Shown here piece after piece: positions 22,531 to 32,896 of a stretch of 64,000 nucleotides of DNA. Positions within the stretch are counted from its first letter, which is position 1, and each line of letters opens with the position of its first letter. Made by a program: the position numbers and the translations under genes. The notes under the pieces are model-generated. The model was not told where the DNA came from, did no database searches, and was given only the letters and a program-made list of their open reading frames with translations. Source of the stretch: Trileptium ribeirensis (Eukaryota > Nematoda > Enoplea > Enoplida > Thoracostomopsidae). The stretch is taken from the NCBI GenBank assembly GCA_030248225.1, contig JASANE010012803.1:1-64000 (forward strand), written 5' to 3'.

Positions 22531-23500
22531 TAAAAATAAAAGTATAAACTCATCAATTAGGTTAGCAGACCCATTCGTTTATGTTGTCATTAAATGAAAA
22601 GTGAAGCAATCCATGTGGGATATTTTTGGTCGGACTATTTTAAAAGTGTAAACTAGTTGAATAATAGAGTCAGGCATGAAATGAAGCACCGGCAGTTTTT
22701 TTCAAGGCAATGTTACTAATTTTGGTTGAGTTGCCTGAAATATTATATCCATCCAAACGTTTTAAAATGTATCATTGACCAGAACATTGCAGATTAATTT
22801 TATAGCTGAAGATCGTAACGGCTGCATCTGAATTATTTGTGTACATTACTCTTTCAGGATTACACAAGCAAGCTAGGCGCACATTCAGTCCGATTGATAC
22901 GCAGTTCACAATATCACGGACAAAAATAAAATAATGTGGTGAAGTAAGGTTGGTATGAATCTAACAGCACGGTGTGGAACAGGGCGAGAGTGTTGTCTTT
23001 TTTGCACCATGTGTACTCGAGGACTCCTGTGAAGCCACATACTAAGGACTCGACAGGAACACATCACAGGAGGCAAACCTGTGATGCTTCCGCAACCTCA
23101 GGCAATAGTAGACATGCCAACTTCACCACATCTATAGCTCTGTTCACCTTTTTTTACATCTACTTAAAGCATTTGCCAGGTGAACTAGACTGGATACTGA
23201 GTCACGCCACGCTGAGATGTCTCCCATCTTCAATTGAAATGTTAAAATTTAATGGCCATAAAGCGAATTATGTTGCCCTGTAACGAATATTTACCGAGGC
23301 TACACCCAGAGTCACGGGGCGGCCAGATGGCGCTATCCGCTGGGGGCCGAGGTAAAAGTTCCGATCAGGATAACAACATAATGGGTTTTGTGGTCTGCAA
23401 ATTTCAACAGCTTCAGTTGTAGACGTAAAATAGGGTAGCATGCTAGGTTATGTAGGTAACCCTCAAGATAGTACAAAAGACGGCCAATTTAAAAATCATT
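22531..23500. other. No gene seen (Polinton left arm)
   Basis: A 103-codon plus frame (22,972-23,283) has no family match and is not supported. Confidence 0.35.
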
Positions 23501-23504
23501 TCAT

Positions 23505-23945
23505 AAATACCAATACTTTTGATCTTACAATTTTGCTTATAACTGTCTCAGTATGACTCAAAATTGGAAAATTCGATCAGACATATATACAGGTAATCCG
23601 ACATGAGAAACCTAGATCCGCAGGAATTTTTGAGCTAAAATGTGCCAATAAAAAGTCGATTTTTTGTGCTTTACAACAAGTGTAAATAAAAAATTTCATT
23701 TGTTCAAAACTGGACTTTCACCTCAAAATATGTTAATATCGTTCAAAACTCATAGGTTTAAGGTTTTTAATTTTTCCTCATAACTCCCACAATATTGCTT
23801 AAAATTGAAGAATTCTATCAAACATACAGGTAACTCGGTGAGAGAAAGCTATATTCACAGGAATTTTTAAGGTAAAATCAGCCGATCAAAAGTTGAATTT
23901 TTGATCATAACAGTTTTATGTGACTGAAAATTTTCATTTTTTCTC
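23505..23945. repeat. Diverged direct repeat of about 250 bp, two copies
   Basis: Shared landmarks in both halves: ATAACT..C; CAAAATTGGAAAATTCGATC versus TAAAATTGAAGAATTCTATC; ACATA(TATA)CAGGTAA; GCAGGAATTTTTGAGCTAAA versus ACAGGAATTTTTAAGGTAAA; AAAGT(C/TG)GA. The second copy begins at about 23,765. Confidence 0.65.
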
Positions 23946-24599
23946 AATTATGCATGCTCAAAATGAAAAATAAGTAATCACAGCGAGCAATGCTGGCGTT
24001 GGTATATAATTATTAGCTGCATCAGCTCAAGTAGAAAAATTATTTCATAAGGTACCACACCAATTTTTGTTCCAGAATGAAACATAGCTTTGGAGTAAAA
24101 TGGTGAAACTTTAACATGTCTAACCATTCATAAAGATCACTGTTTTCGAAATCTGGAGGACGTCGAGCACTTCTATTCGAAAACCCACTGAAGGTCGAAG
24201 AACTAAAATTAAATAATACATTGCTAAGTCATCGGTGTTTTGCTTGTTAGATACAATACGAGCTAAGCTAATTATTAAAACTAAATCTAATAGAGCTAAT
24301 CTAAGCTATGTAGGGCTAATTACAAGATTTCTAGAAAGCAACTGCTTTAAACCTAAGCTTTTACCAAATGACCTAAATTCAAGTGGCTCAGTTGTTTCCC
24401 GATAAACAGCATTTGAAAATGAAAACGCTGACCATTCGTGATTTGTTGTAAAAAATCGGTGTCTCATAAATATGATACGATGTATCACTTCCAACTGTCT
24501 TATACACATTTTGACGTCTACAGGATAATTTAGACATTTCAAAGTTGCGACTTATACAACAATCTTGCCTGCTAGTTAAAGTGTTGAACGAATTTTCAG

Positions 24600-27434
24600 C
24601 ATCATTTCGACGTTTTCTTTGAATTGGGTACCTAAATTACATAAGGAAACATTCAAGTCCGCTAGCTGTAAGGACTACGAAATCTTGGATCTTATAACTA
24701 CGAAAGGTCACAGTTCGAATGTCTACAAAGCTGGGCGTAAAAGCGATAGCAATCTCTTCATTGTGAAATACCAGGATTTGTGTGACTCCACATCTGCTCC
24801 GGTAGAGCTCACACCTTTACTCGAATTATCTCCTGTGAGTATTTAAACTGGTTTAAGATAATTTCAAGAAACAATTTCACAAGGTATCGTTTTAACTAGT
24901 GGCTAGCTACCAAGTGACATTATCATTGAAAAGGTTTCACTACTTTTATATGTCGAAAAGTGATGCTCAAAATTGCACACTGTAACGTTATAAATAACGT
25001 AACGTATAAATAGCATGCGCGAATTAGAGAAACCACAGCAGCAGGTGCATATCTTTTTAGATTATAAGTGTCACGATATTGAGCATCTCTTTCGCAGCTC
25101 CTAAGCCGCCGAGGTACGGATACGCTGTCATCACATTAACCATGATACAAATAAGTTCACCGCGCAAAAACGTATTTTAATAAATTACATTGACATCAAC
25201 ATTCAAAATACAAAAAGTACCGTTCAATGTGTAATAACACTACGAGTGATCTCAAACACAATTGTGTGATTCTTAACCAAGTTTGGAAGACAGAAAACTG
25301 TTCAAGTATGTTACGAGGTACATAATTTATTACGATAGCGTTGTGCAGGCTATATCATTTACAGAAAGATCTGAACAAACTAAGCAAGCGTGAGGAAACA
25401 AATTAACTCTCACATAATTCCAAAGGAGACAACTGCTCCAAGCATAACGCCACTGGTGTGGAGCTACCCAACACAATTGGATCGTTTCGAAAACTAGTTA
25501 TTGTCGTTAAAACTACGGAACCATTTGTTGTACTGTTGTTCGGCAAAGTAGGCACCGATATAACACTTGATGAAGTAGTTGTCGCTGATCTAGAGGTAGT
25601 AGTCGTCGTAGACGTCTAGAAGTTGAGGTGATAGTACAAGTCGTCGTAGTAGCAGTACTGCTCACTGTACTAAAATAGGAAATTTGAGTTTCTAACAAAG
25701 ATGGAAACAGAAGAACCTCACTTATTAAATTAACCGTTGCACCTTTAGCTTTAACTATTGGTTATGTTGATGCTATTTTAACGAACGCTGAATTGGGTAG
25801 CATTTTTGCAACATCAAATGCAAAAGGTATTTTAGTAACATATTTTGTTCGCTGCTCAGAAATTCGTTCAGTCTTCAACACAATTCGCGTAGCAACCGAA
25901 CTAATCTGAGTTGTCCCTGGCATCGAAACACCAACTTGAAAGTGAGGCCTTGAACTGGTTAGTAGGTGAATTTAACGTTGTGTGTGAAATGATACTGTCT
26001 CAGTCTCAACATGCAAAGGTTCAGATGCTGTGAACAAGAAAGGCTTATTGGTAACAGAAAATGTAGTCTTTTGAGTCAATGCAATGGCAGAAGATGACTT
26101 GAATGAAACAGATGAACGTCTGGGGACTGCCGTAGTCGTAGCAGATCTGAAATAGTATTTCAAGATTGCCAGACTTAATGTTTTCCTTATAGTGATTTAT
26201 TTGTGACACAGATCTCGCAAGCATTCTTATAGGTTTAGCAAATCAACGCAGTCCATGGAAAGTAAATTATATATACAGTATAAAAATAGATAGGACCAGT
26301 TTTTCAAATCACATCCAATGTAATAACTTTCAATAGCATTATTTTGACCAAATATGTACTCAAAGCACATTTTGTTATTTAATCCACAAATTAAGCCTCC
26401 AAACTCTAACTTAAACCAGCGTTACCAACATGTGTCAACAATCTGCTATAGTGAAATTACTAAACTTATTCCCAGATCAAAAATGTTTTGACATGCATCT
26501 TCCATACAATCATTAAGTATGTATTACTTCAGATATTTATGTTACGTACATCAAGCTAGAAATATATCCAAATAATATACTTATTAGCACCTTCCACACT
26601 GGAAGCAATCCAACCAAAGCAATTTGAAACAGTACAGCTTTGATAAGCAACAGTAACCATCATCGAACGCTACGATCGTCGTTAACATCGGTAACTTTGA
26701 GTTCAAATTGCTGCAGTTGAAGCTGCGGGTATCGATCGGCGAGGTCCATAAAACACTAAGGTCGTCGCAGACGGACAGCGTGGCATATTGTAGGAGAATC
26801 ATGGGCACATACCATCCTTACATCGCACACACACAACCACCATCGGTCTATAATTATTGTTTCAGATGCCAAATGTAATACCGCTACTGGATTTCGGTTT
26901 TAGCAAATCTCAGTGTGGAAACACAGAATTCTACATGGTCATGCCTCTCATTCCGGACGCGGAATATCTGAAGGTTACATTGCCAAACATGACATGGAAA
27001 AAGAAGTTTACTTTGTGATGTATCAAACAATAAAAACAGTCCTTTCTCTGATAAACTTTAATGTGGTTCACCGCGACATTTCCGCTGCTAATATTATTTA
27101 TAATGCGGAAAGCTGAAAACCATTTATCATTGATTTTGGAGGTGCGGTTAAGGCTAAACCTGGATCGAAAATTAGACTAGGATCGGGTTGTATTCCATGC
27201 ACAATGCCAGAAGTCCGTGGGCTAAACTACGTCGCCTACTGCAATTCTAATGTTCTTACATTTTATCAACTTGGTAATGTTGCGTTGTTTCTAGTAACAG
27301 GAAGATACTCCGATGATCCAATATGCTATAGTCGTTTGTCTAAACCAATTTCCGATTTCATTCAAAAGTGCTGTCATTACGATCCCAAGAAGCGCCTACG
27401 TCTAGGGAACATTAAAAGTACCCATACTTTATAA
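24600..27434 (+). pseudogene. Protein kinase-like gene carried by the Polinton (split by an intron, broken)
   Basis: Exon A (24,600-24,834): N-lobe with VYKAGRKSDSNLFIVKYQD, where IVK carries the ATP-binding lysine; donor CCT|GTGAGT. Exon B starts at 26,866 after TGTTTCAG. Both ends are phase 0, so the join gives LLELSP|MPNVIPLLDFGF, a normal helix C to strand 4 passage. Then a hinge (FYMVMPL), HRDISAANIIYN (catalytic loop with HRD and Asn), IIDFGGAVK (DFG), and MPEVRGLNY in place of APE. Breaks: a one-base frameshift near 26,995, and a TGA at 27,112-27,114 between the catalytic loop and DFG. The glycine loop is weak. It lies 50 bp before the next plus-strand ORF. Known Polinton gene sets do not normally include a kinase. 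Alternative: a host kinase fragment captured by the element. Confident of the fold, not of the substrate. Confidence 0.75.
25511..26146 (-). other. Thr/Ser-rich minus-strand frames inside the kinase intron
   Basis: On the minus strand an acceptor-like CTATTTCAG precedes a frame SATTTAVPRRSSVSFKSSSA (26,146 downward), and a second block near 25,600 reads SATTTSSSVISVPTLPNNST. The two blocks share the opening SATTT. Stops and shifts separate them. It resembles a mucin-like or low-complexity gene in decay, or expansion of a simple repeat. Confidence 0.3.
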
Positions 27435-27487
27435 CGATTGCGCATGAATATAATTTATATTTTAATAACAGCAACTGTAACTTTCAC

Positions 27488-28262
27488 GTGCGAGTACTTG
27501 TCCATTTTGTACGTAATGTATTGTATAGCAAAACTGTTTCAGTTTGTATACTAATCATACTCACTATGCCGATAAGAGGCAATACCCCAACAATCAAGAA
27601 TACAGCCGTCGCCGGTTTCATCGTTGACCAAAATTCTGAAATAAATGCTTTTTCAATATGGGATTTGGATGATTGCATTCAAACTAACGTAATTAGTCAA
27701 GAATATCAGTATGGTGCACAATTTAACTGACGCCGCAACTGCAACTGACGTTAGTGCACAAATCGATGTTAATCCAAATGACGTTAGTGCTTGTAACTAT
27801 TCAGCCGAACATTCTGTTACTGACTTAGCTCAATATACGGAATGCAACAATTCAAATGAAAATTGTGTTAATACATCAGATCAGACTAGTATTCAAATTG
27901 ATATTACTCAAACTGCAACAACAATTTCCATTCTACAAAATTATGACTGGAATAGTGCGGCGGACACTTTCAGGAAAATTTACCTACTTCAGTCAACGCT
28001 ACATCCATCTACAGATGCGCGAAACTACTGTACCACTCAAGTTTGCAAAGACGAAACTGACTCTTTTATTACTCAAAAGATAATTGACCAAAATGCAAGT
28101 AACGATTGCTACGACAAATTTTCGTGCAGCCTTTGTCTTAAGCGAAAACCTTATGTTTCTAATTGTCAACTATATTCCACAGGCAACTTTATCTCACACA
28201 GTGCAATTCACAAACAATGCCGTTCCTGCGACGGATTTCATATGTATCGAACAATTCAATAA
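27488..28262 (+). pseudogene. Unidentified Polinton cargo ORF with cysteine-rich end
   Basis: Two overlapping frames read as one protein with a shift near 27,715: 27,488-27,730 starts with a hydrophobic, signal-like stretch (LYSKTVSVCILIILTM), and 27,711-28,262 continues with an Asn/Thr/Asp-rich region (about 100 residues) and a cysteine- and histidine-rich end: CSLCLKRKPYVSNC, then HKQCRSC. The Cys-X2-C pairs suggest metal binding or disulfides. It follows the kinase by about 50 bp and precedes another cysteine-rich piece, so the three seem to be one transcribed block. No family recognised. Confidence 0.4.
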
Positions 28263-28473
28263 TTGCTCCAGTGAGGCGGTTTCTATTGCTGCAAGTATGT
28301 TCTATTTATATACATATTCTTTACAATTCAGATTTTACTATTTTATAAAATTTGTTTGCCAATGACAATTTACATTTCCTTACTCGAAAATCGCATAGCA
28401 GAATGAGCAAATCTTTTCGAATCAGTCGAAACAATCGTAACAACAAGCTAAAATATAGTTAGTATTTTTATAG

Positions 28474-28771
28474 ATGTGGCTGCTATGACTATGCAACAAC
28501 AAATCCTCACAGTTTTCTAGTTGGGGACGATGAATTTTGCTGTACTCATGGCATGAAAGGTCAAAACTGCGCGCATGCTCAGGAAGATTGCTGCAAAGTC
28601 GATACTCCGAACAAGTGCATTCATGTTCGACTGGTGGGAACTGCGTGCTGTAAGCATGGAACAAACTGTCCAATCTACTCAAATTTGTATCCACTATTAT
28701 CTCTCAATTCGAATTCGAAGAAAGGTGCAGACTATAGAAGACGAAAGAAAAAAATGAAGTCAGTTCAATAA
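28474..28771 (+). CDS. Cysteine-rich exon with CCxHGxNC repeats, ends tail to tail with capsid block
   Basis: After an acceptor-like TTTTTATAG, a frame of 98 codons runs to TAA at 28,771 with 13 or more cysteines: CGCYDYATT, FCCTHGMKGQNC, EDCCKVDTPNKC, ACCKHGTNCP. The CC-x-HG-x-NC module occurs twice. The C-terminal end is basic (RRRKKKMKS). The stop overlaps an AATAAA (28,768-28,773) and the stop codon of the minus-strand gene at 28,765, a compact convergent arrangement typical of viral-type genomes. Upstream exon probably the ORF ending near 28.26 kb, but phases could not be reconciled. Family not recognised. Confidence 0.45.
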
Positions 28772-29238
28772 ATTTTCTTGCAATTACTGACTTGCTTTCG
28801 GCCAGCAGGATATTTTTTGGAAAAAACCATGCTTGGTACATTAATACTGTGTAAAAATTCTACAAATCTGCTCCCATCCTCAGGAACGTTTATATCATAA
28901 GGTATTAATACGTACCTTGTAAGATCAACTATAGAAGAGAAGGACTGGTCATCGACACTGAAACTACCATCTTCATTAATGGTAGCATTTCGTAAGTAAT
29001 GCAGCAATGCTTTAACCTTTCGCTTGAATTGTTTGGGAAATAATTCTAAAACTTCATTTAAATCTTGTGAAGGCTCTGTGTTAGTTGTGAACGTTCTTGA
29101 AAGTTGCAAAATTTTATAACCTTTTTGCTCCACACTCTCGCCGGTTTTCAGAATTTGCAAAACATCCAAGTCAAACTGTGAAGGATTTTGTGGTAAATCT
29201 GGGACCAGTCCTTCTTTAATAAGATAACATTTGGACAT
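28765..29238 (-). CDS. Conserved Polinton protein with LLxYL and IVDL motifs
   Basis: 157 codons from ATG 29,238. The C-terminal half carries KALLHYLRNATINEDGSF followed by SIVDLTRYVL, which fits the pattern LLxYLK-(x)n-WNExGE-GSNIxDLIxxVL found in a small protein that accompanies capsid genes in invertebrate Polintons and adintovirus-like elements (recalled pattern, not searched). Its function in the particle is unknown to me. It reads intact. In related elements this region follows the KRxLxxQxGGF protein directly, as here. It converges on the cysteine-rich gene with overlapping stops. Confidence 0.6.
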   Translation of the reverse strand: MSKCYLIKEGLVPDLPQNPSQFDLDVLQILKTGESVEQKGYKILQLSRTFTTNTEPSQDLNEVLELFPKQFKRKVKALLHYLRNATINEDGSFSVDDQSFSSIVDLTRYVLIPYDINVPEDGSRFVEFLHSINVPSMVFSKKYPAGRKQVSNCKKIY

Positions 29239-29287
29239 TTTAGACGAATGTTTTCAAAATGGTGAGAACAGGTTTTCACTAAACGCT

Positions 29288-29512
29288 TTAGAAACAATTA
29301 GTTTTGGACAACAATTTTCGTTTCGACTGAATACTACATGATTTTGCAGATAATTTGGTTATGAGACTCTTATACTTTCTCAAATACACATTATCTCGCT
29401 TTGCAAGGTTCAAATCTCTGTAAAGGATATTATAGTAAATTTCGGTTACACCTTTGATAACAGCAGGCGTTAGCAAAGCTCTTATTTTAGCGCTACTTGA
29501 TAAATTTGCCAT
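29288..29512 (-). CDS. Small basic Polinton protein ending KRKLLSKTNCF
   Basis: About 74 codons from the ATG at 29,512 (MANLSSSAKIRALL) to a stop at 29,288. The middle is helical and hydrophobic (AVIKGVTEIYYNIL), and the C-terminus SKRKLLSKTNCF corresponds to the conserved KKRILxQxGGF end of a small protein found beside capsid genes in Polinton-like elements (recalled pattern). The longer frame reaching into the TA microsatellite is not real. Immediately upstream of the LLxYL gene and probably co-transcribed. Confidence 0.55.
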   Translation of the reverse strand: MANLSSSAKIRALLTPAVIKGVTEIYYNILYRDLNLAKRDNVYLRKYKSLITKLSAKSCSIQSKRKLLSKTNCF

Positions 29513-29557
29513 GATATCCGAACTAGATATGCTATCAAGAAAATCATAAATCCAGTG

Positions 29558-29560
<3 letters not shown>

Positions 29561-29609
<49 letters not shown>
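29561..29609. repeat. (TA)n microsatellite
   Basis: About 24 uninterrupted TA dinucleotides; it gives artefactual Tyr-Ile frames on the minus strand. Confidence 0.95.
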
Positions 29610-29611
<2 letters not shown>

Positions 29612-29627
29612 CAAATATTATTAAACA

Positions 29628-30288
29628 TTAAATAATATGTATGTTTTGTATAGAATCACATGGAAGAGAAGAGCGAAACTTGAGAAGAGGACTGTTGTAT
29701 GGACATAAGTTGACCCAAATGAAATCAAAGGGTATAGATTGTGTAGTTTCCTTAAACACGTTCATAAAGATTTTAGCCTTGTAAGGCAAAATACTCTGAG
29801 CAAATGTGTAAACTTGTCTAAGATCTCTACGACACGAAAGAAGAAAGATATGATTCATTTGACGGCTAATTATGACACTGTATTTGCCTTTTAAATACAT
29901 TGCATGGAAAAGTGCTAAAACAGTTATATTTCTATGATGACTGTATATGGTAAATAGTGTCATACATTCTAAAGAATTTATCACATCGTGTTGCAAGTCA
30001 TCGAGTATGAGACAGTTGTATTTGTTGGCCCAAAAATTTTCATTTTCCAACTGTTCTAAAGGCAATCCTTGATGAAATACAATTTTAGGCGAAATTTCCT
30101 TAAATTTGTCATAAATTGGTTGATAAACATCATAACTAAATATATAATATATTATCAAAATTTGCTTCAACACAATTTTCTGAATAAAGTCGAAAGCATA
30201 GCTCCGTTTTGCCGGACATTGATTCACCAACTAGAAGGATTCTTCTAATCCTGGAATCTATTTCAACCTCTTTAAATAAGAAATCCAT
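29628..30288 (-). pseudogene. Polinton packaging ATPase (FtsK/HerA type)
   Basis: Starts at ATG 30,288 (MDFLFKEVEI) with a Walker A loop, LLVGESMSGKTE (about 30,250-30,215). A frameshift near 30,140 moves the rest into the next frame, where CLILDDLQHDV near 30,010 is the Walker B motif, and a later SCRRDLRQVYTFAQSILP helix region follows. About 215 residues in all, normal for this family. The enzyme drives genome packaging into the capsid in adenoviruses, adintoviruses and Polintons (family knowledge). A TATATAAG box lies at 30,314-30,321, 26 bp before the ATG. One frameshift makes the copy inactive. Confidence 0.82.
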
Positions 30289-30313
30289 TTTGTGCAACCG
30301 TGCAACACTATAT

Positions 30314-30321
30314 CTTATATA
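30314..30321 (-). promoter_or_regulatory. TATA box of the ATPase gene
   Basis: TATATAAG on the minus strand, 26 bp upstream of the ATPase ATG, matching the boxes before the capsid and polymerase genes. Confidence 0.6.
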
Positions 30322-30407
30322 GGAAAATTATCGTAAAAATTAATAACCGCGCTGCAGTTAAGGCGGCGACCCCCCTGCTTTGGAACGGAGGGAGAAAGGG
30401 GAGGAGT

Positions 30408-31721
30408 TTAGTAGGTATACGTTGGAACTGTGTTGGATTGAAACAACGTATTTGTTGATTCTTCGCACAGTGCGTAAAGTATGGTATCTTCTGAAACTGG
30501 TTTGCCAAAGGTTAATTTTATCTTCAAATATCCTTGGCTTGGACTCTCAACAAAAGTTCCACAGCTACTAGAATTTGAAGCTGCTAAGTCAGCTATCCAA
30601 ATCGTATATCGTCCTGGAAAATCGTCGTAGAATATATCTAAACTTTTATTAGCAAATCCAAGACCACGAAACATTGAAAAGTATGCAAAAGCATAATGTT
30701 TACCATCAAACGAGGAAGAGAGATCTTCACTTGTAAATATTGGTTGCTCATTTTTGTACATAGTAAAATTGGTTACATTATTATGAATAAATTCATAATG
30801 ATTGAGTGTTATATCGGTGCCATCAGCAGCATTTTTCCTTACCATGAAAACGTAAATACATTTAGGCATGCTGCCGGCAGGAATTAGAGTCCACTGGTGT
30901 GTTGTGTCATTTTTGCGAATTATATGATCATAAAGTGTGTGTCTTAGAGATGGAATAAACAACTTATTACTTGCAAGACATCTGTTTTGTTCCTGCAGAG
31001 ATGCCGAAGTGGGTTTAACAAAATTACAAAATACTTGAATATTATCAATTTGAATAATGTACGATTTTCCTTTCAATGAAACAAGAACAAAATTGTGAGG
31101 CTGTCGCGATAGCTTTATTTGCAACACCACAATCAGTTGGTAGGCATCTGCTGGAATTGAATACAGAGTTGAATGGTTTTACATATAAATTACATCCTTG
31201 TGATTTTAAAATATATGTTTGCCGTTGTACTAAATCCTGATTATCTTGCAAACTATTAAAGCAAAAAACTGTGGCTTTATAGAACATTGAGGCATGCAAA
31301 ACAGACTCTTTAACACCTTTCTCTAAATTTGTCAATGCTAACACATAATTCATATAAGCAAAATTTGATCCATCAAGTGTAACTTTAATGTTGTTTATGC
31401 TTAACTCGATGTCTGAAAACAGGGAATTTCCTGGCAGGTTGAAGGGAGCTACCTTTTCGTCAACTGCGATAGGTTGCATTTTATCATTTAAAACCTTTAT
31501 GTTTAGTAACATAAAGGCTGAACTTAAATCGACACACCAATTTGGATCTTTTTCTAACCTAAATGTGAGTTATTTGCATTTGGGAGACCTGACATAAATG
31601 TAAACTCTTTGAGGACAGTTTCCTCAACAGCATTTTGAACTGATGGAACTTCGGACCAGGCCGAGCTTTCAATATTGCAAGGCTGAGTGCCTACATGAAA
31701 CATATCTACTGTATTCGCCAT
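30408..31721 (-). pseudogene. Polinton major capsid protein (double jelly-roll)
   Basis: Three overlapping frames make about 435 residues: 31,721-31,560 (MANTVDMFHVGTQPC, with SVQNAVEE), 31,512-31,045 (NLPGNSLFSDIELSINN, then an F/Y-rich stretch and ANKAIATA) and 31,130-30,408 (C-terminal jelly-roll, YDHIIRKNDTTHQW, IFYDDFPGRYTIW, stop). SLFSDIELSINNIKV corresponds to the conserved SLFSQVxVYLNxxxV segment of the F54H12.2-like capsid proteins known from Polintons and Mavericks (recalled, not searched). Frameshifts near 31,540 and 31,110 break it. TATATAAAG lies at 31,755-31,763. The protein would form the icosahedral shell. Confidence 0.72.
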
Positions 31722-31754
31722 TTTTGTTGAAAAACTGAGGATTAAGTGGTTTTA

Positions 31755-31763
31755 CTTTATATA
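31755..31763 (-). promoter_or_regulatory. TATA box of the capsid gene
   Basis: TATATAAAG on the minus strand, followed by an initiator-like CTCAGTTTTT and the ATG at 31,721. Confidence 0.55.
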
Positions 31764-31785
31764 AATTATAGGAGTTAAAAAATAA

Positions 31786-31971
31786 TTAAATTTTGATATT
31801 GCGTTTTCTGACTGTTCGCCGCTTCTTCACGACCTTCCTTTTAGGTCGACCTCTTTTGACCTTTTTTACAGCTTTTCTCTTAGTCTTTTTACGCGCACCT
31901 GTCAAACTAACCATTTTGACAGGAATACATGCATGCCGAGCTATATTGTAAATAATAGGAGTTGTATACAT
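31786..31971 (-). CDS. Very basic small protein, core/Mu-like
   Basis: 61 residues, the last 40 almost all Lys, Arg, Val and Thr (RKKTKRKAVKKVKRGRPKRK and then KKRRTVRKR), ending at a stop. Small arginine/lysine-rich DNA-condensing proteins (adenovirus Mu/pX or VII-like) are encoded beside the capsid gene in adintoviruses and some Polintons (family knowledge); position and composition fit this. A TATAAATA box lies at 32,004-32,011, with an initiator-like region before the ATG. Uninterrupted. Composition alone cannot prove homology. Confidence 0.6.
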   Translation of the reverse strand: MYTTPIIYNIARHACIPVKMVSLTGARKKTKRKAVKKVKRGRPKRKVVKKRRTVRKRNIKI

Positions 31972-32003
31972 TATAACATTGATTTTACGTCTGTACTGCT
32001 CAG

Positions 32004-32011
32004 TATTTATA
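32004..32011 (-). promoter_or_regulatory. TATA box of the basic-protein gene
   Basis: TATAAATA on the minus strand, about 33 bp before ATG 31,971, followed by TACTGAGCAGTACAG. Confidence 0.45.
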
Positions 32012-32031
32012 GATTTCTGGACGTAAAAGTA

Positions 32032-32600
32032 TTAAATTGTTCTCTTTTGCTTTGGAGGCTTTGGTATGGTCACTGTCCTCTGCTCCGCTGGATTTGGAAC
32101 AAGAACCAATTCCGTTGCATAGAAACTTCCATTCAAAATTGAATTGTTTACATCTGAAATACGATACGTGGCATCGTGAGTATGCAAAATTTGGTTAATT
32201 TGAAAAATTTCCTTTGAAATCATCATGTCGTGACCCATTGCAAACTGCGTCGTTGTCAACTTTATCCTAACGGGAGCACCTACTTGAAATTTCGGAGTTT
32301 TGAATGACTACTTTCGTATACATTCGTTCGTAAATATCAGCCTGATTGGAAGGATTTACTTCACTCCAATTCTTTCGCGACATATAAAATTTGTATGTGG
32401 TAGACTTCAATAGTCTAATAGTACGTTCGCTTTGCGAGCTATTGATATTTGGATCATTGTAAAATACACATGAATATTTTGTTTTGCAAAATATTCTTTT
32501 ACAACTTTGTTTTTAAAATCTAAGCCGTTGTCAACGTTTATAGAACTAGGCTGACGACGTGAAGTGCTAAAAATATCTTCAAACGCTTTCTTGACGTTTT
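32032..32600 (-). pseudogene. Polinton integrase, catalytic core end and C-terminal domain
   Basis: Three frames. About 32,560-32,440: SINVDNGLDFKNKVVKEYFA, containing the second catalytic Asp (DNG). About 32,460-32,290: YNDPNINSSQSERTIRLLKS, where QSER supplies the catalytic Glu, then NWSEVNPSNQADIYER. 32,259-32,032: the SH3/chromo-like tail with GHDMMISKEIFQINQIL, then YRISDVNNSILNGSFYATEL, matching the DxxGExIxGSFYxxEL pattern of Maverick (F54H12.3-type) integrases. The enzyme joins element ends to host DNA with 6-bp staggering, in agreement with the CGCATC duplication. The zinc-binding N-terminus and first Asp are not seen, and frameshifts separate the parts. Inactive. Confidence 0.8.
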
Positions 32601-32896
32601 GATTTTAAGGGTTTATAAAAGAGAAATCTTGAAAATTGATCAACACACAAAAAAAGAATGACTTAAATATTAAATTAATTAAAAAAGAATGAATTTAACA
32701 AGAAGCAACAAATGTCTTCTTGATATTCTTTCTATGTCTGTCAACACCACAAAATGCACACGCCGATGTAGGGTCATACCACAAGATATTATTAACACAT
32801 ATCTCAACAATTTATTAGACATGTTTCAATTTACAAATATTCAAAAAAACTGTACAATATATACTTTATTTTTTTTTAAAGCATTCATTACATTCT
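32601..32896. other. Gap where the integrase N-terminus should be
   Basis: AT-rich, no integrase sequence recognised on either strand; a deletion or strong decay is likely. Confidence 0.4.

Noticed and set aside
29520..29614. Tyr-Ile repeat N-terminus of the small Polinton ORF
   Set aside because: Comes from a (TA)n microsatellite; the real start is the ATG at 29,512.
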